From assembly GCA_018266475.1 (NCBI GenBank), contig JAFEAI010000245.1:1-45521 (forward strand): a stretch of DNA of 45,521 nt, given 5' to 3'. Position 1 is the first letter of the stretch, and every line of letters begins with the position of its first letter. Below are positions 1 through 8,336 of the stretch, in pieces. This DNA is from Bacteroidota bacterium (GTDB lineage: Bacteria > Bacteroidota > Bacteroidia > Flavobacteriales_F > PHOS-HE28). The notes beneath the pieces were generated by a model. It searched no databases. It was not told the origin of the DNA and saw only the letters and a program-made list of their open reading frames with translations. A program made the translations under genes and the position numbers.

Positions 1-1598
1 GGTACCACCAGCCCATCTGCCGCGTTGGGCAAGGCCATGCCAAGCAAGGTGCATACCGTGGGAACTATGTCCGTGATGGACGTGCGCCGAAGCACTTCGT
101 TGCGGGCGATGTGCTTGCCGTAGAAGATCACCGGCACCTGGTTGTCATAGTTCCAGGCCGACCCGTGGCTGGTGCCTTTTCCATCGTTGCCGTCCTCCTT
201 TTCCAGGAAGCCCGGCTGCAGTTGAAAGAGCACATCACCGCAGCGCTGCGGCATGTATCCGCGGGCCATGGCCCGGGCCAACCCGGTGAATGCGCCCATT
301 TGCCCAAGACGGGAAGCCGGCAACGCAGCGGCGATGGCAGGGTGCATGGCCAAGGCACCTGCCAATGCCTCCGCCGTTTCCTGCGGCGCACCGGCCCGCA
401 GGAAGACTTGTCCTTGCCCCACTTCCTCCACCCATTGGCCAAGGCCGCGCCCGTCCATCCATTGGCGCAGCTCCTTCATGGAGGTGTAGCCTGCACTGCC
501 GCGCCGGTCCCGCAGGAATGCCGGCACATCGGCACCACCGTGGTCGCCGGTGAGGAAGACGGTGTATTCACCCGCGCCCACGCGCTTGTCCAAAAAGGTG
601 AGCAGCCGCTCCAGTTCGCGGTCCAGCCGGATGTACATGTCCTCCACTTCGAGGGCGCGCGGCCCCATCAAGTGCGCCAGCTCGTCCGTGCTGCTGTAGC
701 TGATCGCCAGCAGGTCGGGCACGGTGTCCGCGCCCATGTGCTCACCCTCCACGGCCGCCATGGCCATGTCCGTGGTCAAGGTGTTTCCCCAAGGCGTGTA
801 CACGATAAGGCCAAGGTCGTTCCCGGCCTTCCGCAAGGCGGGAAGGTCCACGGGCAGCGTGGGCGGAATGCCCTTGGCAATGGGCGCTTCGTAGGGGTTG
901 TTGTCCGGCAGCGGCGCATGGTAGCGTTCCTTCGGAAGCAGCATGTCCCATGGTTGGCCGAGGTACTTGGCAGCAAGGCCCTTCGCGTTGAACGCATTGA
1001 GCCATGGCGGCAATTCGCTGCGGTACCAGCTGCTGGTGGCGAACTTGCCTTCCTGCCCGCCGATGTACCAATAGGCGGCATCACCGGTGCGGCCGACAGG
1101 CATGATGGCGGAGCGGTCCTTCAGGGCCACGCCGATGGTTATGCCCCGGCCATCGGTGCGCAGCTCCAGCTCATCGGCCAGGGTGGACGCCAGCAATTGC
1201 ACCGGGGACCGCTGGGCCCGCGCGTCCTTGGTGCCTACGGCGGCCACGGTGGTGTCCTTGGCGATGTAGTAGTAGCTGCGGATGTCGCGCCGCCAGGGGT
1301 AGTTGGCCACGATGCCGTGGCGGGCGGGCGTGGTGCCGGTATAGATGCTGGCATGGCCCGGAGCGGTGTAGGTGGGCACATAGTCATAGTGCGCATCGCG
1401 CTGGAAGGAACCTTCGTCTGTGATGCGCTTGAATCCGCCCTGGCCGAAGTTGTCCCAATTGCGGTAGATGTGGTCCACGCGCATTTGGTCGATCACAATG
1501 CCCACCACCAGCCTGGGGGGATCGGCCCATTGCGGGGTTTGCGCCTGCGCGGCCGCACAGGCAAGCACAAGGGCGGACAAGGTGTGGAAGGTCTTCAT
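1..1598 (-). CDS. pafA: PafA-like alkaline phosphatase (C-terminus cut by window edge)
   Basis: Periplasmic phosphomonoesterase of the alkaline phosphatase superfamily. The 532 visible residues begin with a signal peptide (MKTFHTLSALVLACAAAQAQ). The nucleophile motif YTAPGHASIYTG lies at about residues 77-88, with Thr as the probable nucleophile, as in PafA. An early metal Asp sits in VIDQMR, and LTGDHGG and GTSHGSAWNYD are later metal-site motifs. The last visible residues (DIVPTVCTLLGM) are typical of the C-terminal end of the family, so only a short tail is missing to the left. The start codon overlaps the fluC stop (ATGA), so it is the last visible gene of the hpt-adk-obg run. Family assignment is firm; substrate (phosphate ester versus diester) is not settled by sequence. 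Confidence 0.88.
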   Translation of the reverse strand, partial: MKTFHTLSALVLACAAAQAQTPQWADPPRLVVGIVIDQMRVDHIYRNWDNFGQGGFKRITDEGSFQRDAHYDYVPTYTAPGHASIYTGTTPARHGIVANYPWRRDIRSYYYIAKDTTVAAVGTKDARAQRSPVQLLASTLADELELRTDGRGITIGVALKDRSAIMPVGRTGDAAYWYIGGQEGKFATSSWYRSELPPWLNAFNAKGLAAKYLGQPWDMLLPKERYHAPLPDNNPYEAPIAKGIPPTLPVDLPALRKAGNDLGLIVYTPWGNTLTTDMAMAAVEGEHMGADTVPDLLAISYSSTDELAHLMGPRALEVEDMYIRLDRELERLLTFLDKRVGAGEYTVFLTGDHGGADVPAFLRDRRGSAGYTSMKELRQWMDGRGLGQWVEEVGQGQVFLRAGAPQETAEALAGALAMHPAIAAALPASRLGQMGAFTGLARAMARGYMPQRCGDVLFQLQPGFLEKEDGNDGKGTSHGSAWNYDNQVPVIFYGKHIARNEVLRRTSITDIVPTVCTLLGMALPNAADGLVV

Positions 1599-1963
1599 GC
1601 CTGGCGGGCGATCAGAAAAAAGAGGGCGGTGCAGGCCAGCACATTGAGGAGGATGTTGGCGGCGGCCATTGCCACGGCACCTTCGCGGATGAGCAGGAAG
1701 TTCTCGTAACTGAAGGTGCTGAAGGTGCTGAAGCCGCCGCAGATGCCCACGGTGAGGAACGCACCGATGGCGGGCCGGTGCTGGAAGTGGTGCGGAATGC
1801 GCAGCAGCACCCAGGCCAGGATGAGGGTGGCCAGGGCGTTTGCGGCAAATGTGGCCCAGGGGAAAGCGCCGCGCAGGTCAAGCGCCAGCAGGAGGCGTGT
1901 GATGCCGTAGCGCAGCATGCTGCCGATGCCGCCTCCGAGGAAGATGGCCGCCCAGATGTTCAT
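1595..1963 (-). CDS. fluC: Fluoride channel FluC/CrcB
   Basis: A 122-residue inner-membrane protein with four predicted transmembrane helices, the usual size for a Fluc subunit. It carries the N-terminal GGGIGSMLRYGITR motif and the diagnostic GFSTFSTFSYE stretch, which holds the pore-lining Phe and Ser/Thr residues. Fluc channels work as antiparallel dimers that export fluoride. It overlaps the PAP2 gene upstream and the phosphatase downstream by 4 nt each (ATGA), so translational coupling is likely. A single gene is present, as expected for a homodimeric form. No fluoride riboswitch was seen; the gene sits inside an operon. Confidence 0.93.
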   Translation of the reverse strand: MNIWAAIFLGGGIGSMLRYGITRLLLALDLRGAFPWATFAANALATLILAWVLLRIPHHFQHRPAIGAFLTVGICGGFSTFSTFSYENFLLIREGAVAMAAANILLNVLACTALFFLIARQA

Positions 1964-2541
1964 TGCTCACCGGAGTATTGGTGGAGGGCCCGGAAGAGGC
2001 CGTAGGCAAGCCCGCCGATGAGCGTTCCGTAGAGCGCGCCAACGAGCACGTCGCCTGGGTAGTGCGCCCCGAGGTAGATGCGGCTGTACGCCACGGCTGC
2101 GGCCCACAGGAACAGGAGCGGCACGGCCCACCACGGGCGGTGGCGCAGCATGCCCGACATGAACATGGCCAGGGCGAAATGGTTGGACGCATGCGAGGAG
2201 ATGAAGCCGTACTGCCCGCCGCAATGGCCGTTCACCAAGTGGACCAGCCCTTCCAGGTCCGGCGCGTGGCAGGGCCGCAGGCGTTGCACGGTGTCCTTGA
2301 ACAGCAGCACGGAACCCGTGTCGCTGCACAGGATCATCAGTGCCGCCACGGGAAGCGTCCACCAGAGGCCGCGCCAACCCCAGCGCATGCGCACCAGCAC
2401 CAGAAAGAGGAGATAGAGCGGCACCCAGGTGAGCGGTTCGCTCAGGAGGCTCATCCAATGGTCCGCGGCCTCGTTGTGCGCGCCATTGATCGCCAAAAAG
2501 GCCGAGCGGTCCGCAGCCAAAAGTGGATCCGCCCAGGCCAT
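1960..2541 (-). CDS. PAP2-family membrane phosphatase
   Basis: A 193-residue integral membrane protein of the type 2 phosphatidic acid phosphatase family. The three catalytic motifs are visible: KDTVQRLRP (about residues 82-90), SSHASNHF (about 115-122) and SRIYLGAHYPGDV (about 153-165, with the nucleophilic His). Likely substrates are lipid phosphates such as undecaprenyl pyrophosphate or phosphatidylglycerol phosphate. Its ATG overlaps the obg stop codon (TGATG) and its stop overlaps the fluC start, so it is co-transcribed with both. The exact substrate cannot be told from sequence. Confidence 0.9.
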   Translation of the reverse strand: MAWADPLLAADRSAFLAINGAHNEAADHWMSLLSEPLTWVPLYLLFLVLVRMRWGWRGLWWTLPVAALMILCSDTGSVLLFKDTVQRLRPCHAPDLEGLVHLVNGHCGGQYGFISSHASNHFALAMFMSGMLRHRPWWAVPLLFLWAAAVAYSRIYLGAHYPGDVLVGALYGTLIGGLAYGLFRALHQYSGEQ

Positions 2542-3566
2542 CAGCCGACTTCGGTTTCCCGGGAAGCCGCTTGCGGGGCATGCAGCTTGGCCCAGATCAG
2601 GTCCTTGAGGCGGTCCAGGCCGTGCCCGGCCACGGCGCTGATGAAGACGTGATCCACCCCGGGCGGCATTTCCTTGCGCAGCGCGGCCTTCAGTTCGTCG
2701 TCCAGCAGGTCGCTCTTGGTGATCGCCAGGATGCGCTCCTTGTCCAGCAGTTCGGGGGAGTATTGGGCCAGTTCGTTCAGCAGCACCTTGTACTCGGCCT
2801 TCACATCGGGGCTGTCGGCGGCCACCATGAACAGCAGCAGGCTGTTGCGCTCGATGTGGCGCAGGAAGCGCAGGCCGATGCCCTTTCCTTCATGCGCCCC
2901 TTCGATGATGCCGGGGATGTCGGCCATCACGAAGCTGCGCCCGTCGCGGTAATGCACAATGCCCAGGTTGGGCACCAGGGTGGTGAAGGGGTAATCCGCG
3001 ATCTTGGGCTTGGCCGCGCTGACCACGGAGAGCAGCGTGCTTTTCCCCGCGTTGGGATGGCCCACCAGCCCCACGTCGGCCAGCACCTTCAGCTCCAGGA
3101 TGAACCATTGCTCGCGCCCGGGCTCGCCGGGCTGTGCAAAGCGTGGCGTTTGAAAGGTGGAACTGTGGAAGTGCTGGTTTCCCAGTCCGCCGCGCCCGCC
3201 CTCCAGCAGCACCTCGCGCTGGCCGTGGGCGGTAACCTCGCAGAGCAGCTCGCCGGTATCGGCATCCCGCGCCACGGTGCCCAAGGGCACCTTGATGATG
3301 CGGTCGGTGCCCATGCGCCCGCTGCGCTGGTTGGAGCCTCCGCCCTCGCCATCCTCGGCGATCACGTGCTTGGTGTAGCGCAGGTGAAGAAGCGTCCATA
3401 GCTGCTCATCGCCTTCGAGGATCACATGGCCGCCGCGCCCGCCGTCGCCGCCATCGGGGCCGCCCTTGGGCACGTACTTTTCACGGCGCAGGTGCCTGCT
3501 GCCCGCGCCGCCCTTGCCCGAGCGGCACTCGATGCGGATCTGGTCGATGAAGTTGGCGGCGGACAT
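2541..3566 (-). CDS. obg: Obg-family GTPase (ObgE/CgtA)
   Basis: An essential GTPase that binds the 50S ribosome and couples growth to ribosome assembly. The glycine-rich Obg fold fills residues 1-160 ([15 protein letters not shown]). It is followed by the G domain with G1 [12 protein letters not shown], switch/G3 [16 protein letters not shown], a G4 written TKSD rather than NKxD, and G5-like SAVAGHG. At 341 residues it is the short form without the C-terminal OCT domain. It starts 24 bases after the adk stop and its own stop overlaps the PAP2 start, placing it in the hpt-adk-obg transcription unit. Confidence 0.96.
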   Translation of the reverse strand: MSAANFIDQIRIECRSGKGGAGSRHLRREKYVPKGGPDGGDGGRGGHVILEGDEQLWTLLHLRYTKHVIAEDGEGGGSNQRSGRMGTDRIIKVPLGTVARDADTGELLCEVTAHGQREVLLEGGRGGLGNQHFHSSTFQTPRFAQPGEPGREQWFILELKVLADVGLVGHPNAGKSTLLSVVSAAKPKIADYPFTTLVPNLGIVHYRDGRSFVMADIPGIIEGAHEGKGIGLRFLRHIERNSLLLFMVAADSPDVKAEYKVLLNELAQYSPELLDKERILAITKSDLLDDELKAALRKEMPPGVDHVFISAVAGHGLDRLKDLIWAKLHAPQAASRETEVG

Positions 3567-3590
3567 CGCGCGTGGCCGTACCTGGCCGGT

Positions 3591-4166
3591 TCAGCCCTCA
3601 ATGGCCGCGACAAGGCGGTCGGTGATGTGGTCGATGGAACCCATGCCATCGATGCGCCTGAGCTTGCCCTGCGCCTTGTAGTAATCCTTCAGCGGGGCCG
3701 TCTTGGCCTCATATTCGCCGATGCGCTTGCGCACCACCTCCTCATTGCGGTCGTCCGGCCTGCCGCTGGTGGCACCGCGCCCCAGCAGGCGCTTCACCAG
3801 TTCCTCCTGCTCCACCTCCAGGGAGAGCATCACGGTGATGCCGCTTCCGAGCTTCTCCAGCATGGTGTCCAACGCCTCGGCCTGGGCCCGGGTACGCGGG
3901 AACCCGTCGAAGATGAAGCCCTTTGCGCGCGGCTCCTCCACCACGCGGTTGCGGATCATGCCCACCACCACCTCGTCCGGCACCAGTTCACCGGCGCTCA
4001 TCAGTTCCTGGGCCTGCTTTCCGAGCGGTGTTTCGGCCTGTATCTCGGCGCGCAGCAGGTCGCCGGTGCTCAGGTGCTGCAGCCCGTAGCGGTCCATAAG
4101 AAATTTGCTCTGGGTGCCCTTGCCCGCCCCCGGAGGGCCGAAGAGCACGATGTTGGTCTTGTTCAT
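3591..4166 (-). CDS. adk: Adenylate kinase
   Basis: Catalyses ATP + AMP = 2 ADP in the cytosol. The 191-residue protein has the P-loop GPPGAGKGTQSKF at residues 10-22, the AMP-binding LSTGDLLRAEI and the FDGFPRTRAQAE motif. The lid region (LLGRGATSGRPDDRNEE) has no zinc cysteines and is short. This is the usual Bacteroidota form. It lies 30 bases after hpt and 24 bases before obg on the same strand. Confidence 0.97.
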   Translation of the reverse strand: MNKTNIVLFGPPGAGKGTQSKFLMDRYGLQHLSTGDLLRAEIQAETPLGKQAQELMSAGELVPDEVVVGMIRNRVVEEPRAKGFIFDGFPRTRAQAEALDTMLEKLGSGITVMLSLEVEQEELVKRLLGRGATSGRPDDRNEEVVRKRIGEYEAKTAPLKDYYKAQGKLRRIDGMGSIDHITDRLVAAIEG

Positions 4167-4196
4167 CTCGGATGGCGCAAGCCGCGCCGGATTGAT

Positions 4197-4730
4197 TCAA
4201 CTGTTGACGATCCGGTAGATGCCCGGTAAGTTACGGCCAAGGCCATCATGGTCCAGCCCGGAACCCACCACGAAGAAGTTGGGCACCTCCATGGCCACGA
4301 AGTCGATCGGCAGGTCCTTCTTGTACACGTCCGGCTTCAGCAGCAGGCTGGCGATGGCGATGCTGGCCGGGCGCTTTTCCCGCAGGGCCTCCACCACGTG
4401 CATCACCGTATTGCCCGTGTCAACGATATCCTCCAGCACCACCACATGCCGCCCGGCAATGCTCTCCTGCAGCCCGATCAGCTGCTTTACGGAGCCGCTG
4501 CTGCGCGTGCCGTGGTAGCTGGCCACCTTCACGAAGGAGATCTCGCAGGGGAAGGCGAGGCGCTTCATCAGCTCGGCCGCGAAGAAGTAGCTGCCGTTGA
4601 GCACGCCCAGGAACAGCGGCATCAGTTCGCCGTACTGCGCCGCCACGCGGGCCGCCACCTTGTCTATGGCGGCATCCAGTTCGGCCGGGCCGATGTACGG
4701 TTCAAATCGCTCGTTGTGCAGCGTTACCAT
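4197..4730 (-). CDS. hpt: Hypoxanthine phosphoribosyltransferase
   Basis: Purine-salvage enzyme that transfers phosphoribose from PRPP to hypoxanthine or guanine. The 177-residue protein has the PRPP-binding loop VVLEDIVDTGNTV (about residues 95-107), the FVKVASYHGTRSSG flexible loop and C-terminal VVGSGLDHDGLGRNLP. The frame stays open well upstream, but the conserved fold begins at MVTLHNERFEPYIG and a promoter box (4747-4754) lies 17 nt before this ATG, so the short start was chosen. It is the first gene of the minus-strand run down to the phosphatase and diverges from the gene at 4830. Confidence 0.93.
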   Translation of the reverse strand: MVTLHNERFEPYIGPAELDAAIDKVAARVAAQYGELMPLFLGVLNGSYFFAAELMKRLAFPCEISFVKVASYHGTRSSGSVKQLIGLQESIAGRHVVVLEDIVDTGNTVMHVVEALREKRPASIAIASLLLKPDVYKKDLPIDFVAMEVPNFFVVGSGLDHDGLGRNLPGIYRIVNS

Positions 4731-4746
4731 GGGTGCAAGAAGGGGC

Positions 4747-4754
4747 CGAAGGTA
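4747..4754 (-). promoter_or_regulatory. Bacteroidota -7 box for hpt
   Basis: On the minus strand the sequence reads TACCTTCG, 7/8 to TAnnTTTG. It ends 17 nt before the hpt ATG. No convincing -33 element was identified. Confidence 0.5.
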
Positions 4755-4782
4755 GCCATCGGCGGCAGCCGCCGCCCCGGAA

Positions 4783-4796
4783 GCAAGTCTACTTGC
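4783..4796. promoter_or_regulatory. 14-bp palindrome in the hpt / beta-barrel divergent region
   Basis: GCAAGTCTACTTGC: two perfect 6-bp arms around CT, in the 99-bp space between divergent starts at 4730 and 4830. The right arm contains the TTG that lies 21 bases before the plus-strand -7 box. A dimeric repressor could therefore block that promoter. This is inference from symmetry and position only. Confidence 0.35.
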
Positions 4797-4816
4797 GGGC
4801 GTTCGCTGCGGAACCC

Positions 4817-4824
4817 TACATTCG
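4817..4824 (+). promoter_or_regulatory. Bacteroidota -7 box, predicted leaderless start at 4830
   Basis: TACATTCG matches TAnnTTTG at 7/8, with a TTG at 4793-4795 as a possible -33 element 21 bases upstream. The box ends 6 nt before the ATG, so the transcript should begin at or next to the start codon. Confidence 0.5.
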
Positions 4825-4829
4825 GACCG

Positions 4830-5645
4830 ATGCAGAGACGCTCCACCCTTCTGATCGCCAGCCTGCTGCCCGCCGCCCTGCTGGCCGGCGGCGAACCGAT
4901 CCCCGCCAGCGCCCGCTTTGCCGGCATGGGCAATGCCGCCGCCACCCTTACCGGCCTGTGGTGTACCAGCGCCAACCAGGCGGGCCTGGCCGGCCTGGAG
5001 CAGGCCACCGCGGGCGCCTTCTACCAGCAACACTGGCTTTCGCCCGACCTGGCCATGCAGGGCCTGGCCTTCGCCCTGCCGCTGCGCGCGGGCACCTTCG
5101 CCGTGAGCGCCGGCTCCTTCGGCAACAACCTCTACGCCCAACGCACCTTCGGCCTGGCCTATGCCATGAAGCTGGGCGACGGCCTGCGCGCCGGCGTGCA
5201 ATTGGATTACCTGAACATCCGGCTCGGCGAGAACTACGGAAGCACCGGCGCCTTCACCGCCGAGCTGGGCGTGCAGGCCAGGCTAACCGAACGCCTGTGG
5301 ATCGGCGCCCACCTGTACAACCCCAACCGCGCCAAGTTGGGGGGGCCGTACGCCGAACATGTGCCCACCGTGCTCGGCGCGGGCCTCTCCTACCGCTTCA
5401 ATGATGAAGTGATCCTCTGCGCCGAGGCCAGCAAGGACATCGACCGCCAGGAACAATACCGCGCGGGCGTGGAATACCGCCCCACAAAGGCGCTCTTCCT
5501 GCGCACGGGCATCAGCACCGGGCCCGCGCGGGCGCACTTCGGCGTGGGCGTGCAGGTGGGGCAGGTGGACATAGACCTTGCCGCCGTGGTGCGATCGCAG
5601 CTCGGCTTCACCCCCATGGTGAACCTCAACTACCGCTTCAAATGA
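4830..5645 (+). CDS. PorV/PorQ-like small outer-membrane beta-barrel protein
   Basis: A 271-residue protein with an N-terminal signal sequence (LLIASLLPAALLAGG). The mature part alternates polar and aromatic/glycine residues like a membrane beta-barrel and ends NLNYRFK, a C-terminal aromatic strand as seen in outer-membrane proteins. The segment ASARFAGMGNAAATLTGLW resembles the start of PorV/PorQ-type proteins found near T9SS genes. The frame is open far upstream through the hpt region, but the promoter box and signal peptide fix the start here. It overlaps the next gene by 4 nt (ATGA), so the two barrel proteins are probably made together. Function is unknown; PorQ-like is a resemblance, not a proven assignment. 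Confidence 0.78.
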   Translation: MQRRSTLLIASLLPAALLAGGEPIPASARFAGMGNAAATLTGLWCTSANQAGLAGLEQATAGAFYQQHWLSPDLAMQGLAFALPLRAGTFAVSAGSFGNNLYAQRTFGLAYAMKLGDGLRAGVQLDYLNIRLGENYGSTGAFTAELGVQARLTERLWIGAHLYNPNRAKLGGPYAEHVPTVLGAGLSYRFNDEVILCAEASKDIDRQEQYRAGVEYRPTKALFLRTGISTGPARAHFGVGVQVGQVDIDLAAVVRSQLGFTPMVNLNYRFK

Positions 5646-7819
5646 AACGGGCGCTCCTCGTGCTGGCCACCTGGTGCGCCTGCCTGGCAGCCGCACAGGC
5701 ACAGCGGGATATTTCGCCCGAGCTGCGGGACATGATCGAACAGCGCTTGAGCGCCGTGGCGGAACAAACCGCGGAAGGAAGCGACGTGGACCTCTCCGAG
5801 CTGGCCGACCAGCTGCTTGACCGGCTGAACGACCCCATCGACCTCAACCACACCACTGCCGCGGAGCTTGGCTCCCTGCACCTGCTTTCCGACCTGGAGA
5901 TCGCCGCCATCCTGGACCACATCCGCCGCTTCGGCAAGTTCATCAGCATCTATGAACTGCAAGCCGTGGACGGCCTCGACCTGGGCACCCTGGAACTGAT
6001 CCGCCCCTTTGTAATGGTGAGCGGCGAAGGAAGCTCGCGCACCCCGCTGAAGACCATGCTCACCAAGGGCCGCCACGAGGTGCTGCTCCGGTCGCAGATC
6101 AACATTGAGCAACGCCGGGGCTTCCTGGGCCGAGATCCCTTCAACAGCCCCTACCGCTATGCCAGCGGCGCTCCGCTGCCCAATGTCAGCGACCCCGCAG
6201 TAATGGACTCCCTGCGCCGGAACAACAAGGTATACCTCGGCAGCCCCTGGAAGCTCTACACCCGCTACCGCTACCAGTACCGGCGCAACATCGACTTCGG
6301 GATCACCGGCGAAAAGGATGAGGGCGAGGAATTCTTCAAAGGCACGCAGAAGCAGGGTTTCGACTTCTATTCCGCGCACCTCTTCCTGCGGGACATCGGT
6401 CCCTTCAAGGCCGTGGCCCTCGGCGATTACCAGGCCCAGTTCGGCCAAGGCCTCACCTTCTCCAGCGGCCTCTCCTTCGCGCGCAAATCGGCATACACCA
6501 TGAACATCGACCGCAACGCACCCGGCCTGTTCCCCTATGCCAGCGTGAACGAAAACCAGTTCCTCCGCGGGGCCGGGGCCACCATGGGCTTGGGCAAGCG
6601 CTTCGAGGGCACCGCCTTCATCAGCCACAAAAAGTACGATGCCAACGTGGTGGCCTCCGTGGACACCTCCTTCGGCGGCACGGACCCCGACCTGGTCACC
6701 TTCAGCTCCTTCCAGGAGGACGGCTACCACCGCACCTACGCCGAGCTGGCCAAGAAGAACGCCCTTGATGAGTTCATCTACGGCGGCCACTTCCAGTACC
6801 GCGGCAGCCGCGCACAAGTGGGCGCCACCGCCGCACAGGTAACCTTCGGCCACGCATTGGACAAGACCAACGTGCAGCCCTACAACCAGTTTGAATTCCT
6901 CGGCAAAACAAACACCACCTACGGGCTGGACTGGAAGGTGCCCTACCGCAACATCGTCTGGTTCGGCGAAGCGGCACACAGCGCCGGCGGCGGATCGGCC
7001 GGCGTTACCGGGCTGCTGGCCGCGCTGGACAAACGCTTCTCACTGGCCCTGCTTTACCGCGACCTGCAGCGCAATTTCCACGGCCTCTACAGCAGCGCCT
7101 TCGCCGAAGGAAGCAGCCCCTGGAATGAACGCGGACTGTACACCGGCATCGAAATAAAACCCACGCGCCAGTGGGTGTTCAACGCCTACTTCGACCAGTT
7201 CGCATTCCCCTGGCTGCGCTACCAGACCAACGGCCCCAGCGACGGGTACGAGGCCCTCGGCCAGCTTACCTGGACGCCTTCGCGCGGCGTGCAGCTCTAC
7301 GCAAAGGCCCGCCGGCAGGTGAAGCCGCGCAATACCGGCGAAGCCCTGCCCGGCGTGCTTCCTCTGGTGGACACCCGCCAGGACAACTTCCGCTTCAACG
7401 CCAGCTACCGCGTAAGCCAGGACGTAACCCTGCACACCCGCGTGGAGCACGTGCAATACCGCCAGGGCGCGGAAAAACCACAGCAAGGCTTCCTCGTCTA
7501 CCAAGACCTGGTACACCGCCCCATGCGCGGCAAGCTGGAGTTCACCGGCCGCATCATGCTGTTCTCCACCGACAGTTACGATGCGCGCCTCTATGCCTTC
7601 GAGAGCGACGTGCCCGGCGTGTTCAGCCTGCCGCCCATCTATGGCCGCGGCATGCGCTGGTACGCCATGCTGCGCTGGTCCGTGGCGCGCCACATCGACC
7701 TGTGGGCACGCTACGGCGCCACCTTGTACACGGACCGTGATGTGATCACATCGGGCCTGCAGGAAATAGCCGGAAGCCGCAGAAGCGACCTGAAGATGGA
7801 GCTCCGCCTGAAGTTCTGA
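5642..7819 (+). CDS. Helix-hairpin-helix outer-membrane protein
   Basis: A 725-residue protein with signal peptide MKRALLVLATWCACLAAAQAQ. Residues about 60-125 hold two ComEA-like helix-hairpin-helix units (DLNHTTAAELGSLHLLS and GKFISIYELQAVDGLD). The remaining 550 or more residues look like a large beta-barrel rich in Tyr, Gly and Arg, with repeated YRYQYRR-type strands and a final MELRLKF. Such HhH-barrel fusions are common in Bacteroidota and have no settled function; DNA handling at the outer membrane is possible but unproven. It is coupled to the upstream barrel gene by a 4-nt overlap. Confidence 0.85.
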   Translation: MKRALLVLATWCACLAAAQAQRDISPELRDMIEQRLSAVAEQTAEGSDVDLSELADQLLDRLNDPIDLNHTTAAELGSLHLLSDLEIAAILDHIRRFGKFISIYELQAVDGLDLGTLELIRPFVMVSGEGSSRTPLKTMLTKGRHEVLLRSQINIEQRRGFLGRDPFNSPYRYASGAPLPNVSDPAVMDSLRRNNKVYLGSPWKLYTRYRYQYRRNIDFGITGEKDEGEEFFKGTQKQGFDFYSAHLFLRDIGPFKAVALGDYQAQFGQGLTFSSGLSFARKSAYTMNIDRNAPGLFPYASVNENQFLRGAGATMGLGKRFEGTAFISHKKYDANVVASVDTSFGGTDPDLVTFSSFQEDGYHRTYAELAKKNALDEFIYGGHFQYRGSRAQVGATAAQVTFGHALDKTNVQPYNQFEFLGKTNTTYGLDWKVPYRNIVWFGEAAHSAGGGSAGVTGLLAALDKRFSLALLYRDLQRNFHGLYSSAFAEGSSPWNERGLYTGIEIKPTRQWVFNAYFDQFAFPWLRYQTNGPSDGYEALGQLTWTPSRGVQLYAKARRQVKPRNTGEALPGVLPLVDTRQDNFRFNASYRVSQDVTLHTRVEHVQYRQGAEKPQQGFLVYQDLVHRPMRGKLEFTGRIMLFSTDSYDARLYAFESDVPGVFSLPPIYGRGMRWYAMLRWSVARHIDLWARYGATLYTDRDVITSGLQEIAGSRRSDLKMELRLKF

Positions 7820-7834
7820 CCCCTTTGCCGCCGG

Positions 7835-8026
7835 CTACTGCGGGGGCACCATCACCCCCGAATGGTCGGGCACCGCGTTCTCCCGCTTCTCCTTGTGCGA
7901 GGTGAGCACGATCACCGTGACTCCCACCACGAAAAGCGCGATCATCATCCAGAACATGAAGAACACGGCGCGTGTATCATTGGCCTTTCGCGTTGTTTTC
8001 GGGGCTTCCCGCTGCATGGTCTCCAT
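7835..8026 (-). CDS. Small single-pass membrane protein
   Basis: A 63-residue protein with a basic N-terminus (METMQREAPKTTRKAND), one transmembrane helix (AVFFMFWMMIALFVVGVTVI) and a short polar tail ending VMVPPQ. No family is recognised. The frame extends to an ATG at 8071, but a promoter box at 8050-8057 (minus strand) lies inside that extension, so the ATG at 8026 is preferred. It is convergent with the HhH protein gene, 15 bases away. Confidence 0.6.
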   Translation of the reverse strand: METMQREAPKTTRKANDTRAVFFMFWMMIALFVVGVTVIVLTSHKEKRENAVPDHSGVMVPPQ

Positions 8027-8049
8027 GGCCGTCCGGTATTTTGGCAACC

Positions 8050-8057
8050 CGAAGGTA
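8050..8057 (-). promoter_or_regulatory. Bacteroidota -7 box for the small membrane protein
   Basis: TACCTTCG on the minus strand, 24 nt before the ATG at 8026. It decides the start choice for that gene. Confidence 0.4.
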
Positions 8058-8154
8058 GGGAATCGCCGCACCGCTCAACCTGCGTTCGCTCCTTCCCGGC
8101 GGAATTCCTTGAAGCAGCGGAAACCATGCGCGACGCGATTGAGGGAAAAGGGGT

Positions 8155-8282
8155 GAGAGGATGAGAGGATGAGAGGATGAGAGGATGAGAGGATGAGAGG
8201 ATGAGAGGATGAGAGGATGAGAGGGTGCGAGGATGAGAGGGTGCGAGGATGAGAGGGTGCAAGGGTGCAAGGGTGCAAGGGT
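8155..8282. repeat. Octamer tandem repeat (GAGAGGAT)n
   Basis: Eight perfect copies of GAGAGGAT (8155-8218) are followed by eight degenerate copies that alternate GAGAGGGT, GCGAGGAT and GCAAGGGT (8219-8282), 16 units in all. The copy number of such perfect short repeats usually varies between strains. The array ends 28 bp before the pirin promoter box. The period of 8 is not a multiple of 3, so it is unlikely to be coding. Confidence 0.95.
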
Positions 8283-8310
8283 GAAAGGAGTGGGCGCTTC
8301 AAACGCGTAG

Positions 8311-8318
8311 TACCTTGC
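8311..8318 (+). promoter_or_regulatory. Bacteroidota -7 box for the pirin gene
   Basis: TACCTTGC, 19 nt before the ATG at 8337. It lies just downstream of the octamer array, so array length changes would move sequence upstream of this promoter. Confidence 0.5.
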
Positions 8319-8336
8319 AGGCATCCAATCATCCAC

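Noticed and set aside
111-1709. A 532-residue plus-strand open frame
   Set aside because: It is antisense to the PafA-like phosphatase, has no recognisable motif, and reflects the high GC content.
4731-5201. N-terminal extension of hpt to 334 residues
   Set aside because: It would cross the hpt promoter box and the divergent beta-barrel gene, and the conserved fold begins at 4730.
5630-6979. A 449-residue minus-strand open frame
   Set aside because: Antisense to the helix-hairpin-helix protein, which has a signal peptide, domains and coupling to its neighbour.
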